From contig NC_088786.1 in the NCBI RefSeq assembly GCF_949628265.1, positions 23,271,681 to 23,335,680 on the forward strand: a DNA stretch of 64,000 nt. Direction: 5' to 3'. Numbering within the stretch: position 1 is the first letter of the stretch; every line of letters begins with the position of its first letter. Origin of the DNA: Cloeon dipterum. Taxonomy: Eukaryota; Arthropoda; Insecta; Ephemeroptera; Baetidae. The notes under the pieces were generated by a model, which was not told where the DNA came from, made no database searches, and saw only the letters and a program-made list of their open reading frames with translations. The position numbers were made by a program, and so were the translations under genes. Positions 39,566 through 52,189 of the stretch are shown piece by piece.

Positions 39566-41322
39566 TTGGCCGTGGACGCCGCTAGCACGTTCCGATCTCA
39601 CAAATGAGCCTCCAGCCAACAGTATTATCCATCTCTCGCCCTCTCTCTCAAAGTCCCTGTCGCCAGTCAACTTGTTTGCATTTCTGTTCAAGCATTATTT
39701 GTCCACTGTTATTTAAGTAATCTTTTTTACCAGCTAAAAGCTGCCATTTATTTAGGCCGCGAAAAGTTTTGCGCATTGTCCGGCAATATTTGAGGCAAGT
39801 TGAATTGTTTCAACCCACTCTTGAATAATTAAACTCTGTCTACTTATCCGAAGTTACGCAAAAATACCGCGCAGCCGATTCATTTTCTTTTACAGGCAAT
39901 TGCCTTTAAGAGCAAAATATTCATTTTCTATATTTTCTATTTTCATGATTTCCATCATTAAGGGAAACCAATTTCAAAGCTCTGCGTTGGATCTTTTGTA
40001 ATGTTATTTATCTTTCTGTGATGCTGATATTTTTTGTCCCCTTCATATGTGAGATGGACCGTAATAAAGACAAACCGAAAATCCTTTGTTTTAATTTAAG
40101 AAACTATGTATAAGCACATACAAGATTCCTCTGAGAAGACCTTCAGATTTTCCGGGCGCAGAAAATGAAATTTGAAACCATAGATTTTAAAAAAAAATGC
40201 TTCCTCCACTACATATAGCGAACGGCGTCGCAGCACCTGGTTGCTTTTTGGGTAAATTTAGAACACATATTCCCTACACGCCAGCACACACGTCATTCAA
40301 GTGAGGGTGTTGCTTCACTCGGCGCGCGAGTAAAAATCCATGCATAATCCATACGTGTTTGTCAATAAATATTCCGTTCCCGATAATGCGGGTGATTTCA
40401 GCGTTCGTGACAACCTGCGTCTAGTCCAAGTGCAACTGGAAATAAAAATAACGAGTTACGACAGGCTGACAAAGGCAGCCCCGAAAACAATCCCAGCGGA
40501 TTCTTGAATGCAGCGTACAAACAAACTGAAAGGATTATTTATAGGAGCGGCCATGGCGGAGTCGTTTTGTGCCAGAATTAAACACGCCGCGCTTCATTTC
40601 CAGCCTCAACCTGCCGTTGTCGAAGTGGGTTGGTGGCCGAAATTATGGATGCTCCTGCCGACTGCTCAATGTGAAGTCTGTTGAGAGGTGGAGTGGCGAA
40701 TTATTGGCCAGCATTTAGCGCTGCAAAGAGTCCTAAATAATTGCAGCACCTGCTAATATGCTACGACTCTTGTCAAAATAGTCGTAATGATTGGCAGCCC
40801 GCCGTACAAATTAAGAGGCTTGTTAACATCGGGGTTTTAAGAGAGGATGAAGGATTGCACACACGTCATGACTTGCTCAATGATAAAGTGACGAATTTCT
40901 TGAGACTTATGCTATTTATTGGTGACCTCATTTGCTTTCCAATACATATGTACACGTATGTAATATTCACATTTATATAGCGTAAATAATAACAATATTA
41001 TTAAATCTATATCGATAGAAAGAGATAAGAGACACAAAAAGTATATGTGCGCGTGGTAAATGAGTAATATCGAGCTAAATACGTAAAATAACAGGAGAAA
41101 GGCGAGTTATTGCGCGTTAAAACAACGAGAAAAAACTGATATTAAGGCGGTTCTCGTCTCGAAATAGAGAAATGGGGCAGCAACAATAAGTCCGCACACT
41201 GGCGGCAAAGAAAAGACGTGGCCGCGAGACCATTAAAATGACGATTCAACACGGGTTCATTTTTCTCACTCACCCCCGACCGAGCACACTCATTCCTGTC
41301 GCTCCTTTGCACACAATTTGCA
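39566..41322. other. Convergent 3' region of neuroparsin and the IQ-protein gene
   Basis: AATAAA at 40063-40068 (+) is a plausible neuroparsin polyadenylation signal. TTTATT at 40915-40920 is AATAAA on the minus strand for the IQ-protein gene, about 400 nt past its stop. No other gene is visible. Confidence 0.45.
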
Positions 41323-42489
41323 TTACTTGTTCGCGTTTCTCATGCCTTTCACCTCCTGCCTCGCCTTGTAGCCGCGGAATCCAGACTGAATTTTGAGCAC
41401 GGCATCGTTGATCTCGTCAGGGCTCGGCTCGCACTGGGGCGGCTGCGGGGCCGGCTCCTTGTCCTTCTTCATTCGTTGCCTGGTGAGGTAGCCGCGCACG
41501 CCGGCCTGGATCTTGACGGCGCTCTGCTCCTCCTCCTGCGTGGCTGCGGCGACGGGCGATGGTGTCTGCTGCTGCTGCCGCTCTTTCATCTCCTTGCGCA
41601 CCTTGTAGCCGCGGAAGCCGGCCTGGATCCTGGCGGCGGCGTCGTGATCCTGCTTGGAGGCCGGCGATGGTGGAGGGTCGCTCTTCTTCTTCAGGTCACT
41701 CCTGGCCCTGAAGCCGCGGAAGGTGGCTTGGATGCGGGTGGCTGCCTTGTCGAGAAAGTCCATCTCGGAGCAGTTATTGGGCATCCCCTCGGGGTCGACT
41801 AAAGGCTGCTGGCTGTCATCTTGCTGGTCGGCCGCTTCTGCTCGCTCTGACGGACTTGGCGAACGGCCAGCAGCTTCGAGCAGCAGGCCGGTGTGGAGCG
41901 CCGGTGGCAACACCAAACTGTCGTGGAACTCGCCCGAGTGACGCAAATCGGCCGCAGGTGCGTCAGCGCCGCCGCTCGCACCGCCCGCTACTATGGCGTC
42001 CTCTCGCCGCCGCGGCAAACTCTGGCGTGCACGGTGGCCGCGGAAGTGCGCCTGAATCTTGGTGGCTGCCGCTGCCTCCTCGCTCAGGGTGGCGTCGTCC
42101 TGCTCCTCACAGGGGGCGGCCGCAAGGGGATCGGTCAGACTGGCACTCACGTCGCCGCACTCACCCGAAGAGAAGCTTAGTTTGCGGCACCTGGACGCGT
42201 TGTCCTGAGGCAGGAAGGCCACGGGGGTGGCGGCCGTGTGCGTGGACGTGAAAAAGAGCTCCTCCACGGCCGAGGCTGGCGTGCTCTGCTCTGCGGGTCC
42301 ATCCGGGGTGGGGGTGGCGTCGGAAAAGTGCGGCCGCACGTCGCTCAAGGTGCCGTCGGAGCAGGGGCTGCCCACCTCGTCGCCACTGGGCGTTGCGGGC
42401 TCGGAGGGTTTGCTTTCTACGTGCGATTCAGATTCGTGCTCATTTAGGATTTCGTTTGTTAAAATATTATTTTCTTCAATCAATGGCAT
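41323..42489 (-). other. Terminal exon with five IQ motifs, possible separate short product
   Basis: The exon begins exactly with ATG (MPLIEENNILTNE) after TTGTTTCAG, in phase 0. It can be the C-terminus of the long protein. If a different non-coding exon splices to it, it could instead be translated alone as a 388-residue acidic five-IQ protein, closer in size to neuronal igloo/neurogranin-type proteins. The five IQ repeats are spaced about 40-80 residues apart and separated by Pro/Glu-rich linkers. Confidence 0.6.
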
Positions 42490-45400
42490 CTGAAACAAGA
42501 AAATATTTTGTCAACATAAGGTAAAAAGCTACAATGTTTTTCTGTATTAAATCCGAAAATAAACCGTGCATTTAATGAACTAAAGTGCAAAATTAAAAAA
42601 TAGTTTAAACCATATTTACGTGTGAAATTAAAATTAAAGAATACCAAAAAACCCAGGCATTTACTTCTTTTGTAACATGCAAAATAATAACCAAGTTAAT
42701 TCCATGCAGCTATGTATTACAAAATTGAAGAATATAATGTTTCTTATTTATTATATTTTCCGTGTTGACGGCATAGTAACACGGGTGAGTTTCGTGCGCT
42801 CTACAATCGACTGAAAAGAGCTAGTCAAGTACTCCCATCGATTGCATGAGACACATTTCTTATTAAATGATAGTTGTGTTAGTCCATTGTCAGCAATCAC
42901 CAGTTCCACTGCATGCGGAATTTGTAAATAAATTTAACCTTTTTATATCGATTTGGCTCCGAGGCGTGTTGGTTTCTGCAGCTATACTTTATATGATTAT
43001 GATATTTTTCATTAGCCTACTCTCATTTATTCCACCTAGATAAAACCAGAATATATTTTTTATTATCTATCTAAAAATTTATTACATCGTAATTGAAATC
43101 TAAAAATACTTTATTATTAATCAAACTAAGATACTTAAATTTGTGCTGGAAAAGTAATTTTAAAATAACGAAAGAAATCTAAATCTACTAAGTTGTAACT
43201 ATTTAAAAAAATAACTATAGTAGAAACTGAGATCTGAATTGCAAGTGATGGAGAAAATTTTTAACTCTTTCTTACAACATCCTTTTCCGCGCCTCCCTCG
43301 TCTGTTTTGTCATTCAGAGCTTTCCTCGTCTTATAGCCCCGGAAGGAGGCCTGGATTTTGGTTGCGGCGTTCTCCAGGTCTTCTTGGCCTTTCGCCTCCG
43401 GCACACTGCTAATCTCCACGTTGGAAATTTCCACGCTGCTCTCCTCTTGAATCTTTTGAAGTCCTGCGGTCGTTTGGATTGTCTCGGGCGACTCTTTTAA
43501 CGTCGAAAGGTCGATGGGTTCGATAACGACAGCACTCTTCTTCAAGTCATCCAACTCGAGGGAAGGGGCGTCCTTGCTGCTCGCGGTCTGCTCGGAAATC
43601 ACGTCGGCGGCCTCAGACACCGTCGCCTGCCCTTCGCTGGCTTCCTCGGTGGGAGAGCTCTCGTCGGAATTGCGCACAGCCGAAATCAGGGTGTCGGCGA
43701 TTTCTTTGTCCTTCTGCACCAAACTCTCTTCGGCTTTCTTCCCCTCGGTTTCGGCGCTATCCTCCTCCTCACCCTGAGCACCGTTCACGCCTTCAGAAAT
43801 TGAATAACGAATAACCACGCTGCTAACAGCACCGAGACCTTCGTTTCCAATAGGGGCGCTGCTTTGGCTGTCTGAGGCTTCCTCCTCCTCCTCCTCTTGT
43901 CTGACCAAAGCTACAGCACTTTCAATCAGGATGGTCTTCTCTCCACCATCGTCGGCGGTGATGACGACCACGTCATCTTCAATGACCTCCATTTTCACGC
44001 CATCTTCGTCGTTATTATTTAATGCATTTTGTGTGTTTTCAATCAAGCTCTCGGCGTCGAATTTTACGTTATCGAAAATGTTTTGCTCCTCCTTTGAAGG
44101 GGACGGAATTGGCGTGGCTGGAGTGACATCGATGGTAGTAGCTACCGGAATTCGTAGGCTTGTGGGCTTTGGCGATTCTACTTCTGGCTCAAGAGGGTCG
44201 TGTTCGGCGTCGATTGCCTCGTTTTCGATGGACACAGGGCTGACCACGATAGGCTCCAGCTGCGCGATCTCTTCGGGCAAACTGGCCAGTTCGCATGGAG
44301 AGATCTCGACGCCTTCCTTGCTCGCACTTAGCTCCTCATCGAGGAGGCACGCAGTGCTGATTTCATCACACGTTGATGGCTGCTCTGGGCTTTGAATGGC
44401 TGCGACAATTTCCACGACAGCGTCGGGGATTGCTGCCTTCGGTTGGTCTACGAATTTATCTACTTTTGAAATAACTTGCTCGGCCTCTTTGACAAGAGTG
44501 CTTGTAAGTTCTTCTGCGACCTGGTCGTCGGTTGAGGCTTTTACCTCTGCGACGCCCTCAGACAACGCTGATGAGGCTCTTTCTAAAATTTCCTCTGCAG
44601 CGTGTTGTGCTTCAATTATAATTTCGTCAACAGCACCAATAATTTCTTCTTTTTCCGACTCCGCTGTGCTGTGCAGACTGGACAGAGCATTTTCTGATTC
44701 CTCCAAAAGATCATTTCCTGCTCCCTCGGACTCAGTGACGATTTCCACCACTGAGGCTGACGCATCAGGAACAGCCGTTTGAATTTCCTCAGTTACGAGT
44801 ACTGCATTTTCTAGCGTTTCCTGTACTTGCTCTTCCGCGGCCTGCGCCCTATTAAAAGCTTCCTCTACATTTGCTTCAGTTCCAGATTGCAAGTTTTCAG
44901 CCTCAGAAGCGGCAGCTTCAAATAAGTTAAGGGAATCAGCAGCAGTCGATTCGAGTTTGCTTTCTGCTTCTGCGATGACGTTTTCAATCACTTCCAAGGC
45001 GCTCTTTTGCACTATTTCGAGCTCGTCCGCGATCTTCTGTTCCTTTTCTTCTCTAGCGGCCTCGGCTACGGCTACTCGCTCTTCAACTAGTAAAGCGCCT
45101 TCAGTGACTGCAATTCCGGCCACCTCAGTAACTTTATTCTCAATTTCTGTTCCTACAGCGCTGGAAATTTTCGCTTCTTCTTGTTCAATAAGATCTTCAG
45201 TTTCTGAGAGCAGATCAATAGCCGCCTCCCGTTTGCTATCGATTTCCGAGCTTATCTCGTCTTTGATTTCAATTACAGACGTTTCAAACTTGACTTTGGC
45301 ACTGGAAACATTTTCGACAGCTGTGGTTTGAACATCAGAAAATGCTTTTTCGATATTTCCGACTTGATTTTGCAAATCATTCTCGGCCTCCTGAGAGAAA

Positions 45401-48400
45401 TCGTGGGCGCTTGAGATGACCGAGGTGAATTCATTTTCGATGACACTCACTTTCTCATTCAAACCGCCTTTTACTCCTTCAAATTGTTCGTTTAATTTAT
45501 TCTCAGCTTGTGTGGCGGCCGACTCTATTTCAGTATTAATTTCGGTGATTCTATTTTCGACTGCAGTCTGCACTTCTTCAACTTGACCCTGAACATCTGA
45601 TTTAATATCTTTAAGCTTTTCAGTGGCTTCCGACTCAATTTCTGCAGCTTTGTCTTCAATTGCACTCTTGATATTCTCTGCCTCGGTGATTTTCTTTTCG
45701 GTCGCTGCAGTAGTTTCATCGATCTGATTTTCAGCTTCAGATTTCACTCCCTCAATAACAGCTTCAATCTCGGATTTTACTTCCACAATTTTTTCCTCGG
45801 CTTCAGAAGTCACTTCAGTAATTTTATTTTCTGCTACAGCAAGTGATTCCTCGAATTTTGCCTCAGCCTCGGCGAAGAGATTTTGTGTTTCACTTTTTAC
45901 CTCCTCAATTTTATTTTCTGCCTCAACAATCTTGCTGGAAACTTCAGACCGGATTTCTTCTACTTGGCTCTGAGTTTCAGTAATTTTGTTTTCAGCTTCA
46001 CTCTTCATCAACTCAACTTTGCTCTCTACTGCGGCAGCGGCGTTAGCTGTTTCGACCTTCACTTCTTCGATTTTAGCTTCAACATCGGTTTTCAATGATT
46101 CAACTTTGCTCTCAGTTTCGGTTTTTACTTCTTCTGCTTTGTTCTTCACCTCGTCAACTTTGCTCGAAATCTCAGACTGAATTTCTTCCAGTTGGCTTTG
46201 AGCTGCAGTAGTCGCCTTGTCTACTTCATCCTTTGCCGCTTTCACATTGCTCTCCGCCTCTTCTTTAATTTCCGAAATTTTAGCCTCAGCGGCTGATAAA
46301 GTCTCAGTAGCAATGTTTTCGGCGTCAGATTTAACATTTTCCGCTGCGCTCTCTGCATCTTCTTTGATTTCAATAATTTTGCTCTCTGCAGCTGAAATTG
46401 TTCTATCCAACTCTGACAGAGCCCTCTCCTCGGCTTCTGCGGCTTGACTTTCAACGTCGGATTTAATTTCCTCTGCTTTTGCCTCGGCATCAGAAATAAT
46501 TTTTCCCGCATTCTCTTTCGCTTCGGTGGCAAAACTCTCGACTTGCGATTTAGCCTCCGCAACCGAACTTTCAACTTCACTCACTTTGCTGGTGACTTCG
46601 CTTTTTGCGGAGCTGATTCTGCTCTCAGCGCCTGATTTTGCGGACTCGGCGGACCTTGTGGCATTGCTCTCGAATTCCTCAGCCTTGGACACAGCCGAGC
46701 TGAGACCTGAGCTGATCGACTTTGAACCTTCAGAGAGCAGGTCCTTCACCGGAGAGCCGAAACTCTTAACATTGGTAAAGCCAAAGCTTCGCTTCTCGGA
46801 CTTGCTTTCTGTGCTGACAGGCGATTCGATAACGTCGCTTCCCAAAATTTTATCCTCTGAAGAGGTAGCACCCGACTGGATCGGAGAACCGCTAGTGACG
46901 GGTGTTTTTGAAGATTCTTCGTCTGAGAAGGCTTTAGTAATGGCTTGCTGCAAAATCGGGCTCGGCAGCTTTTCTCCGGCGGTAGTAAGCCTCGCCTTCA
47001 CAACCTGAGCTTGATTTAGAGAATTCGCTGGTGAGCTGGTGGCGCTTGCCTTGCCAGAGTCGGTCGTTGGTGAACGTGGCGGTCGGACAGGAGGGTCTTC
47101 TTGGGCTTCGGCATGGACGGTGGTGGGCTTTTCTTGCACAGCGACTTCCTCAGCTTTTGCCGTCGTCACGCCCGACAAAGCAGCAGTTTGAGCTGAAAGT
47201 TGAGGAATAGCATTAGGATTGTGATTTTGAATAGAGCCATAAAATACATAATAACTAGAGGGCACGTGAATTTTAAAATCACATTTTTGCTTTAGCTTTG
47301 TGATTCGTTATGTTGTGAAAATCGCGATCAACATAAAATAAAATGGAACGTGGCTTAGACAGCCGGCTTTGCACGGGTGTCAAGCGTGTCGCCTACATTC
47401 ACATTGAGAAATGACGAAATTAATTTTTAGCTCTTTCTATAACTGTTCCTCTCACGAATGAATTAGCTCAAATTTAATATTTTTCATTATTATTAATGCT
47501 GAAAGCCAAGTTATATCAATAAACAACAAACTCATTAATAAGCTTTCTTGCAAAAGTGAAAGATTGAATACACTTTGTTGGATAATATGATAAATTCCAA
47601 CTGCAGGTTCTGGTATCTATTAAGAACTTATTACACAATTAATTGTATCGATAAAATTATTGAATAAAAAAACAATTCAGCATTATTTGAACAAAAATTT
47701 AAATTTCAAAACTAACAGGTTTGCTTGATTTCTAAACCTCATATATATTCATGAGTTGGACGGTATTGATGACCGATAAAAGCAATGCGGTATTTGGTGT
47801 CGCAAAACGCCGAACAATTGCGCTCCCTGCTTATTAAAATGAAAGGATGTGGGCCTCCGCACGCGCCAAAATAGTGCCATTTAAAGATTTTAACTCGCGT
47901 TCCGCGTGCCTGCACGCTTAATGACCGTTTTGTTTGTCGCACCCGACCATAAATTTAAAAAAAAGCTTTCATGGGAAGAGCATAGTGTGCGGTGCGCTCG
48001 TGTTTGCTCGCCGTCGCTTAAATGGGTGTCGTATGCAATTCCACACTCCAGCTCTGTTATTGCATCACCCAGCTCGTTGCTGAATTGCATTCCGAGAGGC
48101 GACAAGCAGCGTGAGCATGTGTGTGTTTTTCTGTAATTGTCTGCAAAGTCAGAGGCCAAGTATTGCATAATTGGAAACGCGATCCAATCCCGCGCTCAGG
48201 TGACAATGAGTTGATCATGGTCGGCACCTGCGCGCTTCGATATTATTCGCACAGATCTTCAGCCACGCCGCCGGACAACTTCTCCTACGAGATCGAGTTG
48301 TTTTGAACCATCAGCTCAACGCAAGCTTGAATTAGCATATTAGCTGTCTTCGGAATGCAATTTACTTGTCGGTTGATAGTGTGCGAATTACGTCAACGTG

Positions 48401-51400
48401 CTCTTACTTTGATCATAATCCGACGCGCGTCACAAATTACGTCTTGAATTTCCTTTCAACTCGGCCTGAATTGATTTAATGGTAGCTGTACTCGCGCATC
48501 TCTAGCATTAAAAATCTTAATTCTTAAATAGCCCTTTACTTTGAGCAATCTATATTATGCTCCACTTAAAAGTTTTAAATGTCTATTATATTATTTGTCA
48601 TACGTCAGGGTGAAAGAACAGTAATAAAATAGGTCAAAATAATATACTAAAAATTATTATTGGTACATTATCACCCGGTAATATTGCAAAACATTCTTCA
48701 TTTGATGTGAAACGCGGACACAGGCTTTCTCTCTTATTTAAAAAGTGCCAAATTTTATATGCGACTGATTGGCATATTATAGTTGCATGTTTTTGTTCAA
48801 ACTCATACAATTTATTTGTATGAAAATTGTCCTGATCATTCGTTTGAGATGTGTTGCTACAACAATGCATGATGTCGAATTGTTGGGCAGGTCGCGGGCG
48901 CACCGAATGCGACTTCTGGCACCTTAAATCAGAGTAAATGTGCCTGAGCAGTGCTCACAGGTCCAGTGCTACCGTCTGTCACCGAATCTTTGTATGAACT
49001 CCATAGTGCATTCAAACAAAAAGTCAGCCAAATATTTCTCTCGGAATACTGGACCGACGACAGACTGATGTTACCAAAATTATGTTTCCAAATTTAATTT
49101 TTGTTACTTCTTTTGGATGTAGAGATGTAAGGGGGAAAATTGGATTTCAAAGATAAATATTGAGGAAATAATTTCTGCCTCAAATGTTTTTGTAATTTCA
49201 GAAGTAGAAACTTTGAGTCACTTCTAAAGAATTCATAACGGTACTTAATACATGTAGAGCATGCAGAAGAGTTCAAATTTTTAATAAATTAGTCTATCTT
49301 GAGAAACTTAATTTTCACGTAGAGTTCACCGTGCTAACACACTTGAAATATTTAATATAAAAATGGTTGATTAACTGTGACCAAAACTAATATTTGTGTA
49401 GAAAGTTTTTTTTGGCTTTCCTAGAAAATTGTATTGTCAGGGTTTACCTGACGATATGACCGTCGGTACCAATAGTGTTGATCGTAATATCGTCAGGTAA
49501 ACCCCTGACATTGTTATTTAATACATGATTTCCTGTTTAAAAATTTCCCTGATAGTGGAGTAGGCTCAAGAGAAACTGTTGTAAATAAAATTGCTGATAA
49601 GAATTCTGTGTTTGATCTGCGTTCGCGGGATCCACTCTTGAAAATAATTGTTCATCGAACGCACTAATTGCACGGCGAGTGCGAAATAACTCGCCCAACG
49701 CACCTGCTCTTTGTGGTCCAATTAACAAAGCGGCGGCTGCGGCCGCCTCGAAATGCCACGTGCTTACTCGCCTCTGACTTCCTCGCACCCACTCTACTTC
49801 GTAGCTCGTCGCGAATTCAATCAACATGGGAGCCACGTGGTGCAAAAGCAGTGCGTGCCATTCGGGATTCTATTTTCACAAATGGATCAAACCTAATGCA
49901 AACTGAAGGCTACTAGCCTGAAACCAAAAGCCGTGAAGCAAAAGACTGATAAACAACGAACGCTCTTCTCTCCACCTTATTCTCGATCGTATCATATTTT
50001 AGCATGAAGACCAGTTCTAAATTAAAAAATGCAAGATATAATAAAGTAGAAACGTTATGGCTACTAATTAGCCGCAATCAAGTCTTTTGGCTCGAGCTTG
50101 CCTACACACAGGCTTGTTATGCCCACAAATCTGCAGCAATGGGATGCCAATTTGGGCCAATCAGCAGCTCAGTCAGCCCTGAACCCAGATTATCGTGACC
50201 TGCTGCCGTCGCGCTGCCAGAGCAAAATTGCGATTTATCTGCACGCTCATGTGCCAGCTGAGATGATTCGGTTATGTAAGACAATGACAGTCCTTGTAGG
50301 CTCAAATTACAGACACATTACGATTCGCGCGCTCGTATATTTATAGCCACGTCGGCTTGAATGTGAGAAGATTGAAAGGGAGCGGCGATAGAACACACGA
50401 TTTACATTTGCACAGGAAGTCAAGTTGGTTAGGCGCCGCCGCCGAGTGCATTTAGCAAGAGATTCTGCTCATTTCCCCTTTCTCTCTGACTGCACTCTTT
50501 TTCAAAGCTAAAATTGTGTTTCTATGCCAATTAACGAGCTGCCGCTGCGATAAGTTTAATTGGAGTAAGGGTTATTGTATTTATCAGTCCGAGATTATTT
50601 CTTGTTTTATTTGATGATTTCCTCTCACTTAACTTGTTTGCTGCTAAAACTCTATTTGTATCGAGTCAGCTTTTTAATGATGAAAAATTGGGTTAAAGAG
50701 CGAAAAGGTAAGCTTTCTGCTTGCGAAATTTATTAAAAATATTAATAACATTTAATTATTCATCAATTCATGCATAAATAACATTATTTCATTACTTCTG
50801 TGTATTTTAATATTTGAGGATGCCTCCCCCTTCCTAAATTTTAATTTTATTTATTTTATGAAACAAAAATCAAAGGAAAATGAAACCGTGTTATCATTTT
50901 CAATAATGGATCTTTATCTTGTTTGGAACTATCATTTGATAAAACGAAACTTGAGACATAAAAGGGGCTTACTGAGGTATTTGAACTTTTCCTAAATGAA
51001 TACCGTTTTTTTTAAATCAGACATAGAAGCAGTTTTCAAACAATGCTCAATTTCATCAGAATTACATCACACTCTTGTCCTAGAACACGGTACCTGTTTT
51101 TAATAGGTTTTGTTTGTTCATATTTGTGAGATAGAGGCAGAGTCATTTCAAAATATCCTCTTACATTTTTAATTCAACGCACTTCTAAGAAAACCAAGCT
51201 TCCTACTTTCCACGCATCAAATTCAATGTTTAATTGCTAGAAAGATATTTTTGAACTCAATAACAGGAATTTTTTATAAACTCATTTAGTTGTTCGAATT
51301 AAGATCAACGACACTCGTGCGAATTTCTCTGCAAAGATAACTTTTGACTCCACTAAATGCTCTGCGACGTGACTTTTGTGTGTCAGCGGGCATGACATGT

Positions 51401-52189
51401 GAGAGCTGCAAAAACACTTGCGTTTCTGAATGCTCGCTGCGCATTCGATTTCAGCAAAAGCGTTGATCTCAACGTTCGCTCACTGAATTCAGAAACGAGC
51501 AGGCAGGAGGCGAGGGGTACAAGCGAAATCGGATGTTTGCTTAGCAAAAAGGCAGTAAAAGAGGAGAATTTATGTCACTTTTGCGTCCAGCGATTGGCCG
51601 GCAGGCCTGTGCGCTTATCAAGTTTTCTAGAGAGTGCTTTTGCCATGAAATATCAAAATACGTGTGCGCGTCGCTATTTTGGGCCGTCCGTCGGATCGGC
51701 GGCCACATGCACAATTATTCAGCTGGCCGCTTCCCAAAAAGCCCACTGTCTTCAATGCAGGCGGCAGCACACACTTGAATTAATCGGCACGGCACACAAT
51801 TAAATTGCGCACACGCCTTGTTTACACACCTAGCCGGCAATCGGAAACAAGCGGCTCGAAGTTTTGTTTCTTCCAATCTAAATCAAGAGGAAGTTGCTAG
51901 ATTGATCAAGAGCCGCGTGCGATTTTATCTTGGGAATGCCGGCTGGCCGTTTAAAATTAAAAAAAGCGTGACCCAAATCTGCGAGGGGATGACCACAATC
52001 TTCCAAAAACCCAAAAAATAAAAAAAAATCCAATCACGTGGATTTGAGTGCTTGAAAGAGCACACAAATTGCGAATTTTAGGTCGATCAAGTTGCCCAAG
52101 GTTAAGAAATCTGCGCGGAATTTCGCAATAAAATAAACAAGAAAAGAAAGAAACAAACCCTTTTTGAAATAAGACTGTAGACACCCCAT
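41323..52189 (-). CDS. Igloo/GAP-43-like IQ-motif coiled-coil protein, acylated-N-terminus isoform
   Basis: Predicted calmodulin-binding membrane-associated protein. Minus-strand exons: 52159-52189, 43276-47192, 41323-42489 (31+3917+1167 nt, 1,704 residues, frame continuous). The first exon encodes MGCLQSYFKK: Gly2 with Ser6 fits N-myristoylation and Cys3 fits palmitoylation, as in Drosophila igloo and analogous to the acylated GAP-43 start. Next comes a Pro/Ser region, then several hundred residues of Ala/Glu/Ser/Lys-rich helix with 11- and 7-residue periodicity, then an acidic region. One IQ motif (AATKIQASFRGYKTRKAL) ends the large exon. The last exon adds five: KIQAHFRGHRAR, RIQATFRGFRAR, RIQAGFRGYKVR, KIQAGVRGYLTR and KIQSGFRGYKAR. 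IQ motifs bind apo-calmodulin. The large body is not part of the short igloo I know, so orthology is tentative. Confidence 0.75.
43261..47192 (-). CDS. Large central exon; alternative C-terminus with single IQ motif
   Basis: If the donor at 43275 (GTT|GTAAGA) is not used, translation continues through VRKS to a stop at 43261-43263. That gives a protein with only the first IQ motif (about 1,320 residues with the 52159 first exon). The exon opens after a good acceptor (CCTCAACTTTCAG at 47193) in phase 1, so the ATG visible upstream at ~47265 is inside the intron and probably not used. The helical segment repeats words such as EIKSEVESK, SEAENKI, EEVKSE and AEAEAKF. Confidence 0.6.
49435..49510. 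repeat. Near-perfect 23/24-bp inverted repeat hairpin
   Basis: TGTCAGGGTTTACCTGACGA and on to 49457 pairs with 49487-49510, with a single-base indel in the G run and a 29-nt spacer. It lies in the long intron of the IQ-protein gene. It could be a MITE remnant (ATTG is adjacent to the left arm and just after the right) or a hairpin RNA. Each arm is itself nearly palindromic around GTCAGG...CCTGAC, allowing a cruciform. Confidence 0.75.

Noticed and set aside
41476-47008. Many long plus-strand and other-frame open frames across the IQ-protein exons
   Set aside because: They mirror the biased codons (Ser/Ala/Glu) of the minus-strand coding exons and carry no conserved motif.
47193-47265. In-frame ATG at 47265 as the start of the large IQ protein
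   Set aside because: A good acceptor at 47193 lies inside this extension, and two phase-compatible first exons exist upstream, so the extension is most likely intronic.
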